NCBI RefSeq assembly: GCF_947499845.1
Contig: NZ_CANMPM010000005.1
Location: forward strand, 1 to 64,000
Source of the DNA: an uncultured Pseudokineococcus sp.
GTDB lineage: Bacteria; Actinomycetota; Actinomycetes; Actinomycetales; Quadrisphaeraceae
DNA: 64,000 nucleotides
Direction of reading: 5' to 3'
Made by a program: the position numbers and the translations under genes. Positions 8,367-17,488 of the stretch are shown in pieces (the first letter of the stretch is position 1; the number at the start of each line of letters is the position of its first letter). Under the pieces are notes generated by a model that ran no database searches, was not told the origin of the DNA, and saw only the letters and a list, made by a program, of their open reading frames with translations.

Positions 8367-9506
8367 TCAGTCGGTCGAAGGACGTCGCGGGCGCCCGAGG
8401 TGCGGCTCCAGCGCCTCGAGCAGGGCGCGCCCGTCCGGCGCGGAGACGACGGGGACGTCGCCCTCGGCGTCGACGACGGGCCGGCTGCCCGGCGCGACCT
8501 GCCGGACCGCCACCGCCTCCACCGCGTCCGGGTGCCGCTGGGCGAGGTCGCGGTAGACGGCCGGGTCGTGCTCGCCGTCGTCCCCGACGAGCACCCAGCG
8601 GACGTGCGGCAGCTCGCGCACGAGCCGCTCCAGGGTGTCGCGCTTGTGCTGGCGCCCGTCGCGGAACCACCGCTCGGGCGTCACGCCCCAGTCCGTCATG
8701 AGCACCGGCCCGGCCGGGAAGCGGTGGCGCCGCAGGAAGCGGACGACGGGCCCGTTGAGGTTCCAGGTCCCGTTCGACAGGTAGACGACGGGCGCGTGCG
8801 GCTCGTCGCGGACGAGCGCGCGCAGCAGCCCCGCGACGCCGGGCACGGGGTGGCGCTGGGCGCTGGAACGGGCGACCGTGCGCCAGAAGGCGACGAGCGG
8901 GCGCGAGAGACCGGTGACCCAGACGGTGTCGTCGACGTCGCAGACGACGCCGCGGACCGGCCCGGCGGGGGCCGTGTGGACGACGCCGCGGACGTCGGGT
9001 CGCGCGGCGACGCCGGGCGCGCTGAGCCGGACGTCCGTCGGGCCCGGCGGGAGCGCGGCGTCGACCACCACGTCGAGGAGGCCCGAGCCGTCGCTGACCG
9101 CCGTCACGGCCGTGCCGGGCAGGTGCACCTCGACCGCCTGGTCGGGCAGCTCGAGGGTGAGGAAGCGCCGCCACCCCGGCAGGCCGCGGCGGCGGGAGGG
9201 CTCGACGCCCGGCGGTGCGAGCAGCACGCGGCCCAGGACCCGGGCGCCCCCGGGGCCGGCGTAGCCGGGGTAGGCGAGCAGGGCGGGCGTCCAGCCGAGG
9301 CGCCGGGCGCCCGCGGCGAGGGCGTCGCGCCCGGCGGTCAGCGCGGCGTAGGCCAGGCGCACGCCGCGCGGCGCGTCCGCGGGGGCGTGCCCGGGGCCGC
9401 GGCCCGGCTCGTCGGCCGAGTCGCGGGCCGCCCCGTCCGCGGGCGACGGGCCCGGCCCGGGTCCGTGCGGTCGGTGGTCGGAGGGGTGATCGGGAGCGTC
9501 GGCCAC
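8367..9506 (-). CDS. App1-like (DUF2183) phosphatase
   Basis: Protein of 379 aa of the App1/DUF2183 group, HAD-like phosphatases related to yeast phosphatidate phosphatase App1. Residues 1-45 are a Pro/Gly/Asp-rich linker. The catalytic DxDxT-type motif is CDVDDTV near residue 190, with PVVYLSNG near 245, the KRDTLERLV stretch near 295 and GDDGEHD near 320 completing the metal site. Such proteins are thought to act on phospholipids in bacteria, though substrate is unproven. CAGGGT sits 6 nt before GTG 9506, a leaderless arrangement. It lies 45 bp upstream of the serine hydrolase gene on the same strand and may be cotranscribed. Confidence 0.8.
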   Translation of the reverse strand: MADAPDHPSDHRPHGPGPGPSPADGAARDSADEPGRGPGHAPADAPRGVRLAYAALTAGRDALAAGARRLGWTPALLAYPGYAGPGGARVLGRVLLAPPGVEPSRRRGLPGWRRFLTLELPDQAVEVHLPGTAVTAVSDGSGLLDVVVDAALPPGPTDVRLSAPGVAARPDVRGVVHTAPAGPVRGVVCDVDDTVWVTGLSRPLVAFWRTVARSSAQRHPVPGVAGLLRALVRDEPHAPVVYLSNGTWNLNGPVVRFLRRHRFPAGPVLMTDWGVTPERWFRDGRQHKRDTLERLVRELPHVRWVLVGDDGEHDPAVYRDLAQRHPDAVEAVAVRQVAPGSRPVVDAEGDVPVVSAPDGRALLEALEPHLGRPRRPSTD

Positions 9507-9604
9507 CGCGCCACCCTGCCGCAGCGCGCCGACGGGCGCGGGCCGGGACCGGCGGCGGACGGGTTCCCGCGTTCGCCGGACGGTCTCCCCGTCGGGGGAG
9601 CACC

Positions 9605-9631
9605 CTCAGGACGGGCCGCCCGACGCCGATG
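9605..9631 (+). promoter_or_regulatory. Sigma-28 (FliA/WhiG)-like promoter
   Basis: CTCAGG at 9605-9610 and GCCGATG at 9625-9631 are 14 nt apart, nearly the same layout as the element before the other GGDEF gene (15 nt apart there). It ends 41 nt before GTG 9673, almost the same promoter-to-start distance as at 3555/3598. The shared spacing and sequence strengthen both calls. Confidence 0.5.
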
Positions 9632-9672
9632 GGGGGGAGGAGCCGCGGACGCGGGGAGCACGAGGGGGGCGC

Positions 9673-12073
9673 GTGGTCGGGACGAGGGGGCTGCTGGGCT
9701 ACGGCGCGGCGGCGGTGGCGCTCTGCGCGACGTACGCGCTGCTGCCGACGGGCCCCGTCCGGTCCGCCGTCTTCGTGATCGCCTCGCTCGTCGGGGCGGC
9801 CGCCGTCCTGCGCGGGGCCGTCCTCCCGCGGGCCGTCCTCCCCCCGACCGGGCGCCGCGGCGCCGCCGGTCGCGCCGGGTGGGCGCTCGTCGCCGCCGCC
9901 GTCCTCTCCTGGGGCCTGGGCGACCTCGTCTACCAGGTCTACGCCGAGCTGCTCGACCGACCCGTACCCCTCGCCCGCCGACGCGCTGTACCTGCTCGCC
10001 TACCCCCTCTTCGCCGCTGGCCTCGTGGTCCACCTGCGCCGCCGGGCGCGGGGCGCTGAGCCCGCGGCGCTGCTCGACGTCGCCGTCGTCGTCGTCGGCC
10101 TGGCGCTCCCGTGCTGGGTGGGCGTCGTCGAGCCGTTGCTGCACGCCGAGCACGCCAGCCCGCTCGAGCAGGCCGTCAGCCTGGCCTACCCGCTCGGCGA
10201 CGTCCTGCTGCTCGGCCTGCTCGTCCCCCTCCTCGGGCTGCCGGTCGGGCGGTCGACGTCGACGCGCCTGCTCGGCGCCTCCCTCGGGCTCATGCTCGTG
10301 GCCGACGTCCTGTACTCCTCGCTGTCGGCGTCCACCGACGTCGTCGAGGGGGCGGTGAACGTCGTCTACATGGCCTCCTACCTCACCGCCGGCGCCGCGG
10401 CCCTGCACCCGAGCGCGACGGCGGACCCCGCCCCGGTGGCGTCGCGCTCCGGCGCGGTGCCCGGCCGCCGGCGGGCGGTCGGGCTCGCGGGGGCCCTCCT
10501 CGTGGCCCCGGGCGTGCTCGCGCTCCAGCTCGTGAGCGGCGCGAGGCTCTCGGGCTGGGCGGTGGTGGTGGCCGCCGCGGCGATGGCGCTCCTCGTGGTC
10601 ACGCGGCTCGACCGCGCCACCGCCGAGGTGTCCTCCGCCGCCCGCGAGCGCGAGTCCCTCGTCGCCCGGGTCGCGCACCAGGCCTCCCACGACGCCCTCA
10701 CGGGCCTTCCGAGCCGCGCGCCCTCGCTCGCGGCGCTCGAGGTGGCCCTGCACTCCCAGCACGCGCACCCGCGGGCCGACGACCGCCTCGTCGGCCTGCT
10801 GCGCGTCGACCTCGACCGCTTCACCCAGGTCAACGACCGCTACGGGCCCGGCGTCGGCAACGAGGTGCTCCGCGGCGCCGCCGACCGCCTGCGGGCCCTC
10901 GTGCGCACGGACGACCACGTCGGGCGGCTCGGCGCCGACGAGTTCCTCGTCGTCCTCGGGCGGCGCACGGCCCTCGAGCTGCGCGAGGTCGCCGACCTCG
11001 TCGTCGTCGCCCTCTCCGCGCCGCTGCCCGCGGGCGACCGGGACGTCGCCGTCGGCGTCAGCGTCGGTGCGGCCCTGGCGTGCGGGCGCGGGACGACGGC
11101 CGACGCCCTGCTGGCCGACGGCGGCGTCGCCCTGGCCCGGGCCAAGGAGGGCGGGCGAGGTCGCGCCGTCGTCGTCGACACCGACCTGCGCCGCGAGCTC
11201 GAGGAGCAGGCCGCCGTGGAGGCCGCGCTCGTGCACGGCCTCGCGGCCGGCGAGCTGGTCCTGCGCTACCAGCCGGTGCACGAGCTCGCCGGGGGCGCCG
11301 TCACCGGCTACGAGGCGCTCGTCCGCTGGGAGCGGCCCGGGGTCGGCCTCGTCCCACCGGACCTCTTCATCCCCGTCGCGGAGCGCTCCGACCTCGTGTG
11401 CGACCTCGACCGCTGGGTGCTGGAGGAGGCCACCCGCCAGATGGCCGCCTGGACGGCGGCCGACCCCGACGCCTTCGCGGGGCGGCACGTCGCCGTCAAC
11501 CTCTCCGGCCGCCACCTCGCGCGGCGCGTCGTCGTCGACCACGTGGCCGGTGCGCTGGAGCGCTCGGGCCTCGACCCGCACCAGCTCGTCGTGGAGATCA
11601 CCGAGACCGTGCTCGTGGACGCCTCCACCGCCGGCGAGCACCTGGCGGCGCTCCGGGCGCTCGGCGTGCGCGCCAGCATCGACGACTTCGGCACCGGCTA
11701 CACGTCCGTGGCGCAGCTGCGGAACCTGCCGGCCGACGCGCTCAAGGTGGACCGCTCCTTCGTCTCCGGAACGGCCGCCGACACCGGGCTCCTGGCGCTC
11801 GTCGTCCAGGCCGGCCAGGCGGCGGGCCTGCGCGTCGTCGCCGAGGGCGTCGAGCACGTCGGCCAGCTCGCGCAGCTGCGGGCCCTCAGCTGCGACGAGG
11901 CGCAGGGCTACCTCCTGGCCCGCCCCTTCGCGCCCGAGCAGGTGCCCGGGCACGGGACGGCCCGGATGTCGCCGGGGGAGCGCGAGGGCGAGGCCGCCGG
12001 CCAGCAGGTGCGCGTCCCCCACCAGGGGACGTCGGCCCTGCCCTCCCGGGCCGGGACCGGCGCGGGCGGCTGA
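9673..12073 (+). pseudogene. Membrane GGDEF-EAL protein with frameshift
   Basis: c-di-GMP turnover protein of about 800 aa, split by a frameshift. The first frame encodes three membrane segments and ends in GDLVYQVYAELLDR; the second resumes with YPSPADALYLLAYPLF, further membrane segments and the signalling domains. One extra C in the C run at 9961-9963 explains the shift; removing it gives LLDRPYPSPAD. The GGDEF motif is GADEF, so cyclase activity is doubtful. The EAL phosphodiesterase domain looks intact: YEALVRW, NLSGRHL, EITET, DDFGTGYTS, KVDRSF, AEGVE, QGYLL. Start GTG 9673 follows a G-rich stretch. A sequencing error is possible; otherwise the EAL part could only be made by re-initiation at GTG 10025. 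Confidence 0.75.
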
Positions 12074-12101
12074 GCGGCGCACCTCGGGCGCCGGCGGACG
12101 G

Positions 12102-13724
12102 CTAGGCGGGCAGCTCGCGCGCCGGCCCGGTGCGCTCGAGCACCTGCAGCAGCAGGTCGTCGGACCGGGGTCCGGCGACGACCGACAGCCCGACCGGCAG
12201 GCCCGCGGTGCGCCCCCACGGCAGGACGAGCGCCGGGAGCCCGGCGAGGTCGGGGAGCCGGTGCAGGCCGTCGCTCGCCGTGCCGGCCCCGTCGTCCCCG
12301 TCGTCCCCGTCGTGCCGCGCGGACGGCGCGGGCCCGCTCGTGGTGGGCAGCGCGAGGAGCCGTCCGCCCCCCAGGAGCGCGCGCAGGCGCACCCGTGTCG
12401 TGTCGAGGTCGGCGCGGGCGCGCGCCAGCTCGTCGGGTCCGACCTCGGCGCCCGCGCGCAGGCGCCGCTCGACCTCCGGACCCAGCGCGCCCGGGTGGTC
12501 GAGGAGGAAGCGCCCGTGGCCGTGCCAGAGCTCGGCGTCCGCCACGACCCCGGCGGCCCGTTCCCAGCGCGCCAGATCGCCGGCGTCGAGCGCGGAGGCG
12601 GGCACCTCCTCGACCGGCAGGCCGGTCGTGACGGCGAGCGCGAGGAGCGCGGCGTCCACGGCGGCGGCGGTGGCCGGCTCGGCGAGGCCGGTCAGCTCGT
12701 CGCTGCGGAGCAGCGCGGTCGGCTCGCCCTCGGACCCGTCAGGAGCCCCCGCCGGTCTCCCGAGGAGGGCGCGCGCCGCCGCGTGCAGGAGGCGCCCGTC
12801 GCGGGCCAGGAGGCCCACGGCGTCGCTCGAGGGGCTCACCGGCAGCACGCCCTCGACGGGCACCGTCCCGTGCGTGGGGCGGAAGACGTGCAGCCCGCAC
12901 CAGGCCCCCGGCACGCGCAGCGACCCGCCGGCGTCGGAGCCCAGGGCGACGTCCGCGGACCCCGACGCGACGGCGGCCGCGACGCCGCCGCCCGCCCCGC
13001 CGGTCGTGCGTCCCGGGGCAGCGGGGTTGGCGGGAGCGCCGTAGTGCGGGTTGCGGCCGTCGCGGGCGGCGCCGAGCTCGCCCGTCTGCGCGACGCCGAC
13101 GACGTCGGCGCCCGCGTCGAGGAGGCGCTGCAGCGCGGGGGCGCAGGTCCGCTCGAGCGGCGCCTGCGCCAGCCAGGCGGGGACCCCGGCGCCGACGCGG
13201 TGCCCGGCGACGGCGACGACGTCCTGCACCGCGACGCGCACCCACGCCAGCGGCCCCTCGAGGGCCCCGCCGAGCAGGGCGCCCGTCGTGGGCGGCGCCA
13301 CGCTCCACACGGCCTCGTCGAGCAGGGGCTCCGGCGGCGGGGGCGGAGGGGCCGCCGAGGCGTGCGCCAGGGCGACGCACCAGGTGCCGCCCGCCCCGCG
13401 CCGCCAGACGCGCGTGCCGAGGACGGCGCCGCCGTCGCGGCGCTCCGCCTCCGTCGTGACCGCGACGACGCCGTCGGCCAGCGCCCGCACGTGCACCCGG
13501 CGCGGCCACCGCTCGCCACGGGGCTCCCCGCCCGCCGGCCCCTCCCCGGCCACGAGCACCGCGCCGTCGCGGACGGCGAGGCCGCCGGGCTCGACGGCGT
13601 CACCGGCCGCGCGCTCGTCGCCGTCGGCGAGGGCCCGCTCCAGGCGCGCCGCGGCGGCGAGCAGGTCGCGCGGCAGGCCTCCCGAGCGCGCTCCCGCGCC
13701 CGACACCGCCCGCCCGTCGTCCAC
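12102..13724 (-). CDS. AtzH-like domain fused to a degenerate amidase-signature domain
   Basis: Protein of 540 aa. Residues 17-122 match the AtzH/DUF3225 (SnoaL-like) fold; residues 150-540 match the amidase-signature family, a known actinobacterial fusion. Two of three triad residues look lost: the Lys of AVKDL is Gln167 (VAVQDVV), and the GGSS segment holding the cis-Ser reads TGGAGGG near 241-247. The nucleophile region GSDAGGSLRVPG (Ser268) is kept. Start GTG 13724 is fixed by AGGGAGG seven bases upstream; a longer frame exists but has no SD. Amide hydrolysis is therefore doubtful and a binding role is possible. It diverges from the CE7 esterase gene, with a long hairpin between them. Confidence 0.75.
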   Translation of the reverse strand: MDDGRAVSGAGARSGGLPRDLLAAAARLERALADGDERAAGDAVEPGGLAVRDGAVLVAGEGPAGGEPRGERWPRRVHVRALADGVVAVTTEAERRDGGAVLGTRVWRRGAGGTWCVALAHASAAPPPPPPEPLLDEAVWSVAPPTTGALLGGALEGPLAWVRVAVQDVVAVAGHRVGAGVPAWLAQAPLERTCAPALQRLLDAGADVVGVAQTGELGAARDGRNPHYGAPANPAAPGRTTGGAGGGVAAAVASGSADVALGSDAGGSLRVPGAWCGLHVFRPTHGTVPVEGVLPVSPSSDAVGLLARDGRLLHAAARALLGRPAGAPDGSEGEPTALLRSDELTGLAEPATAAAVDAALLALAVTTGLPVEEVPASALDAGDLARWERAAGVVADAELWHGHGRFLLDHPGALGPEVERRLRAGAEVGPDELARARADLDTTRVRLRALLGGGRLLALPTTSGPAPSARHDGDDGDDGAGTASDGLHRLPDLAGLPALVLPWGRTAGLPVGLSVVAGPRSDDLLLQVLERTGPARELPA

Positions 13725-13814
13725 GCCGGCACCTCCCTGCGCCGATGGTGCCGCGCCGGGCGCTCGTCGGGAAGGGGCGCTCGTCGGGAGTGCCCTGCTC
13801 GTCCGCCGCCCCAC

Positions 13815-13864
13815 GAGGTGGCAGCCCCTCGTCGCGGAAGAGCACGACGAGGGGCTGCCACCTC
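13815..13864. promoter_or_regulatory. Perfect 20-bp inverted repeat upstream of esterase
   Basis: Arms 13815-13834 and 13845-13864 are perfectly complementary over 20 bp, around a 10-nt loop (CGGAAGAGCA). The dyad ends 36 nt before the esterase ATG and lies between divergent genes, so it cannot end either transcript. Immediately before it, a 15-bp direct repeat (GGGCGCTCGTCGGGA) occurs at 13758 and 13775. It may be an operator or a 5' hairpin; if the esterase mRNA is leaderless the hairpin acts as DNA. Confidence 0.8.
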
Positions 13865-13900
13865 CCGCACCAGCGGCTCCGGCCCGGCCAGGATGCGGCC

Positions 13901-14875
13901 ATGCGCACCGACATGAGCGAGCCCGAGCTGTGGGAGTACCGCAGCGCCGTCGAGGACCCGGACGGCGTGGACGCGTTCTGGGCCCGGACCCTGGCGGAGG
14001 CGCGCGCCGCGGGCGGGGAGGTGGCCGTCCGACCCGTCGAGACGCCCCTGCGCACGCTCGAGGTGCACGACGTCACCTTCCCCGGCTTCGCCGGCGAGCC
14101 CGTCCGCGCCTGGCTGCGCCGCCCCGCCCCCGCCCTGCGGGGCGAGGGACCGCTGCCGGTGCTCGTCGAGTACGTCGGCTACGGCGGCGGCCGGGGTGCG
14201 GCCGAGGAGTCGCTCCTGTGGGCGAGCGCCGGCTTCGCGCACCTGCAGATGGACACCCGCGGGCAGGGCTCCGGCTGGAGCCGCGGCGACACGCCCGACA
14301 CGGGCACCAACGGGCCGCAGGTGCCGGGCGTCATGACGCGCGGCATCACCTCGCCCGAGACCTACTACTACCGGCGGCTGTTCACCGACGCGGCGCGCGC
14401 CGTGGACGCCGTGCGCACGCTCGACGGGCTCGACCCCGAGCGCGTGGCCGTCGCCGGCACGAGCCAGGGCGGTGGTACGGCGATCGCCGCCGCGGCGCTC
14501 GTGCCGGACGTCGCGGCGCTGGCCGTCGAGGTGCCCTTCCTGTGCGACGTCCCGAGGGCCCTCGCCATCACCGACGCGGACCCGTTCCACGAGGTCACGC
14601 GCTACCTCGCGACCCACCGCGAGCAGGTCGACGTCGTCATGGGCGTCCTCGCCCACGTCGACGGCGTCGTCATGGCGCGGCGCGGCCGGGCGCCGGCGCG
14701 CTTCTCGGCCGCCCTCATGGACGCGGTGGTGCCGCCGTCGACCGTCTTCGGCGCCTTCCACGCCTACGGCGGGCCGAAGGAGATGGCCGTCTACCCCTTC
14801 AACGGCCACGAGGGCGGCGGGACGGCGGAGGACCTGGCCACCCTCGCCTTCCTGCGCCGGCACCTGGAGGACTGA
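13901..14875 (+). CDS. CE7 acetyl xylan esterase / cephalosporin-C deacetylase
   Basis: Alpha/beta-hydrolase of 324 aa, the standard size for carbohydrate esterase family 7, which removes acetyl groups from short xylo-oligosaccharides and related esters. Diagnostic motifs: RGQGSG near 124-129, the nucleophile elbow GTSQGG near 186-191, and the terminal HE motif (NGHEGG) near residue 305. No signal peptide, as expected for cytosolic CE7 enzymes acting on imported sugars. CAGGAT lies 6 nt before ATG 13901, a leaderless pattern; the later ATG 13913 has no support. With the GH51 arabinofuranosidase at 37-39 kb it suggests use of hemicellulose fragments. Confidence 0.9.
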   Translation: MRTDMSEPELWEYRSAVEDPDGVDAFWARTLAEARAAGGEVAVRPVETPLRTLEVHDVTFPGFAGEPVRAWLRRPAPALRGEGPLPVLVEYVGYGGGRGAAEESLLWASAGFAHLQMDTRGQGSGWSRGDTPDTGTNGPQVPGVMTRGITSPETYYYRRLFTDAARAVDAVRTLDGLDPERVAVAGTSQGGGTAIAAAALVPDVAALAVEVPFLCDVPRALAITDADPFHEVTRYLATHREQVDVVMGVLAHVDGVVMARRGRAPARFSAALMDAVVPPSTVFGAFHAYGGPKEMAVYPFNGHEGGGTAEDLATLAFLRRHLED

Positions 14876-14902
14876 CGCCGCCGGTCCGCGGCGGGGTCGG
14901 GT

Positions 14903-16132
14903 CTAGACGGCGGCGCCGCGGGGGCGGCGGCCCACGAGGACCGCACCGGCGACGGCGAGGACGGCGACGACGAGGAGCACGACCGGCAGCGTGAGCACGG
15001 GCACCGCGGCGCCCACGGCGACGGGGGCGACGACCGAGCCGAGGGCGCCCGCCACGAGCGCTGCGGTGAACGCCTCTGCCGGTCGGTCGGGGGCGACCTC
15101 CGCCGTCCAGACGGCGAGGACGGCGGAGCCGACCATGTACGCCGCCCCGAAGACGAGCGCGGCGGCGAGCACGGCGGCGAGCGAGCCGCGGCCGAGCGCC
15201 AGCAGGGCCACGGAGGCGCCGACGACGCCGAGGCTCGCCGCGGCGACGACCCTCGGTCCGGCGACGCGGGCCATCCCGCCGGTCCCGAGCCCGACGAGGC
15301 CCCCGACCCCGACGAGCGCGAAGACGGCGGGCGCCGCGGCCGCGCCCAGGCCCCCGTTGCGGGCGACGTCGCCCGCGTAGGTGAAGCAGACGGTCGTCGC
15401 CGCGAAGTAGGCGACGGCGTAGGCCAGGGGGCGGCGCAGGCGGCGCGGCACGGCGCCCGGCCCGAGGAGCGCCGCCCGCAGCAGGGCGGACGGTCGCGGC
15501 CGAGCCCGGCGGGCCCGGGCGGGGATCGGCCCGCCGAGCGGGGGGAGCCGCGGCACCCCGCGCAGGTTGACCGCGGCCGCGACCGCCGCGGCGACGGCGA
15601 CGCCCGCCCACGTGGTCCGCCAGGCGGCGGCGCCCGTGACGACGGCGAGCCCGGCGAGGGCGAGCAGCCCGGCGCTCGTCCCCGTCGTGATGAGCGCGAG
15701 GGCGGTGGGCCGGTGGCGCGGCTGGACGACGCGGGCGACGACGTCGGAGTAGGGCGCCCACACGAAGCCGGCGGCGCTGCCCGCCACCACCGCGCCGGCG
15801 GCGAGGACGCCGGGCGAGGGCGCGAGGGTGACCGCGAGGCAGCCGAGCACGGCGCAGGCGCCGCCGACGGTGGTCGGGGCCCGCGGCCCGCGCCGGGCGG
15901 CGAGCCGCGGCGCCGCGAGGAGGCCGACGAGGTAGCCCGCGAAGGTGGCGCTCGCGACCAGCCCGAGCACCGCCTCCCCCAGCCCGAAGGCGGTGCGGAC
16001 GTCCGGCAGCGTCAGCCCGTAGACGTACCGGGCCATGCCGAAGGCGACGCCGACGACGGCGGCGCCCGACGTCGCGACGCGCGCGGTGGGGGAGCGCGAG
16101 AGCTGCTCGGCCCGTCGGCGCCGACCGCTCAC
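14903..16132 (-). CDS. MFS transporter, YbfB/YjiJ-like
   Basis: Twelve-segment major facilitator of about 409 aa. The opening GVAFGMARYVYGLTLPDV is characteristic of the YbfB/YjiJ/cyanate-permease-like group. A basic cytoplasmic loop (PARARRARPRPSA) divides the two halves. A longer frame reaches 16276, but its extra residues are Arg/Pro-rich and unlike a transporter, so I chose GTG 16132 just before the first membrane helix; this start lacks a clear SD. Substrate unknown. It is convergent with the esterase gene; a small 6-bp stem at 14876-14893 lies between their ends. Confidence 0.7.
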   Translation of the reverse strand: MSGRRRRAEQLSRSPTARVATSGAAVVGVAFGMARYVYGLTLPDVRTAFGLGEAVLGLVASATFAGYLVGLLAAPRLAARRGPRAPTTVGGACAVLGCLAVTLAPSPGVLAAGAVVAGSAAGFVWAPYSDVVARVVQPRHRPTALALITTGTSAGLLALAGLAVVTGAAAWRTTWAGVAVAAAVAAAVNLRGVPRLPPLGGPIPARARRARPRPSALLRAALLGPGAVPRRLRRPLAYAVAYFAATTVCFTYAGDVARNGGLGAAAAPAVFALVGVGGLVGLGTGGMARVAGPRVVAAASLGVVGASVALLALGRGSLAAVLAAALVFGAAYMVGSAVLAVWTAEVAPDRPAEAFTAALVAGALGSVVAPVAVGAAVPVLTLPVVLLVVAVLAVAGAVLVGRRPRGAAV

Positions 16133-16319
16133 GGGACGCGCCGCCGCGCGCAGGACAGGGGTCCGGCGTACCGCGCCCCGGGACGGGTCCGTGCGGTGCG
16201 GTCCGTCGCCCTCGGGGACGGGCGGGTCGTCGCCGGCACCATGCCGCGGAGCATGGCGTCGATCTGCTCGTCCCACCCGCGGGACGCCCCGGCTGCGACC
16301 GCCGGGGCCGCTCAGCCGC

Positions 16320-17483
16320 TCAGCCGCTGAGCGCGGCGCTGCTGCGCCGGACCATCCCCGCCCAGAGACCGAGCGCCCACGCCTCCGGGAGGGACCGCAT
16401 GACGCCGCGGCTCAGCGCGCGGTGGGTGATGGCCTGCTCGCTGCCGGCCAGCAGGGCCACGGGCCGGACCTGGCGGGCGCGGCGCGCCTCGTAGCCGCGC
16501 AGGAGGGCGGCGACGTCCCGCGCGCTCGCACCGCGCAGGGCGGCGCTGAGCGCGTGGGCGTCCTCGAGCGCCTGGTTGACCCCCTGGCCGAGGCTCGGGG
16601 GCATGACGTGGGCGGCGTCGCCGACGAGCGTGACGGCGCCCGCGCCCCACACGGCGGGCACGGGAGCGGTGCGGTGGTCCCAGCCCGTGGGGCCGCCCTC
16701 CGCCGCGTCGTCGGGGCGGCCGAGCACCGCGGCGAGGACGTCGGGCACGGGGTCGGCCCAGCCGCCGAAGCGCTCGCGGAGCGCGGCGGCCGCCGCGCCT
16801 GCGGGCGTCGACGCCGGCAGGGCGCCGGGCGGGGTGCTGAAGGACCACTGCAGCAGCCCGTCGCCGGCGGGCTGGAGGTCGCAGAAGCCGGCCGGTCCGG
16901 TCATGAAGAGGACGCGGTCGCCGTCGGCGAGCGGGTGGTCGACGCGCGAGCAGCCCTGCCACGTCGTCCAGCCCGTGCGGGCGGGCACCGCGCCGGGCCG
17001 CAGGCAGCGGCGGACGGGTGAGCGCTCGCCGTCGGCGCCGACGACGACGTCCGCCGCGGCGCTCGTCCCGTCGGCCCGGTGCACGACCGGGCGGCGCCGG
17101 TGCGGCTCGACCTCCTCCACGGCGGCGCCGGTGACCAGCGCGCCGTCCGGCAGCCGGGCGGCGAGCCGGTCGAGCAGGGTGCGGCGCAGGACGCTCGTCG
17201 TCGGCGTCCCCCACCGCCGGCCCAGGTCGCCGAGCGGGACGCGCAGGAGGGGTCGCCCGTCGTCGGTGCGGCTGTCGAGCCCCTCGAGGTGGCGGCCGAG
17301 GTCCGCGACGTCGACGCCGAGCGCGCGCAGCGCGGCGGTGCCGCCGCTCGTGAGCGTCACGGCGCCGCCGCCCCGGCGCAGGCCGGGGGCGCGTTCCAGC
17401 ACGCGGACGGCGTGGCCGGCGGCCGCGAGCCCGGCCGCCGTCGCCAGGCCGGCCGGGCCCGCGCCCGCGACGAGCACCTCCAC
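16320..17483 (-). CDS. FAD-dependent monooxygenase (group A hydroxylase-like)
   Basis: Flavoprotein of 387 aa of the PHBH fold. FAD-binding GAGPAGLATAAGL is at residues 7-19, the DG motif VVGADGERSPVRR near 160, and the second FAD motif GDAAHVMPPSLGQG near 290, followed by NQALEDA. Such enzymes hydroxylate aromatic or polycyclic substrates using NAD(P)H and O2. GTG 17483 starts 5 nt after the stop of the FMN reductase gene, so the two are coupled in one operon with the luciferase-like gene. The three-gene set suggests a flavin oxygenase pathway with a dedicated reductase, substrate unknown. Confidence 0.85.
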   Translation of the reverse strand: MEVLVAGAGPAGLATAAGLAAAGHAVRVLERAPGLRRGGGAVTLTSGGTAALRALGVDVADLGRHLEGLDSRTDDGRPLLRVPLGDLGRRWGTPTTSVLRRTLLDRLAARLPDGALVTGAAVEEVEPHRRRPVVHRADGTSAAADVVVGADGERSPVRRCLRPGAVPARTGWTTWQGCSRVDHPLADGDRVLFMTGPAGFCDLQPAGDGLLQWSFSTPPGALPASTPAGAAAAALRERFGGWADPVPDVLAAVLGRPDDAAEGGPTGWDHRTAPVPAVWGAGAVTLVGDAAHVMPPSLGQGVNQALEDAHALSAALRGASARDVAALLRGYEARRARQVRPVALLAGSEQAITHRALSRGVMRSLPEAWALGLWAGMVRRSSAALSG

Positions 17484-17488
17484 CGGCG

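Noticed and set aside
14876-14893. Hairpin between the esterase and MFS gene ends
   Set aside because: A 6-bp GC stem is expected by chance here; not enough to call a terminator.
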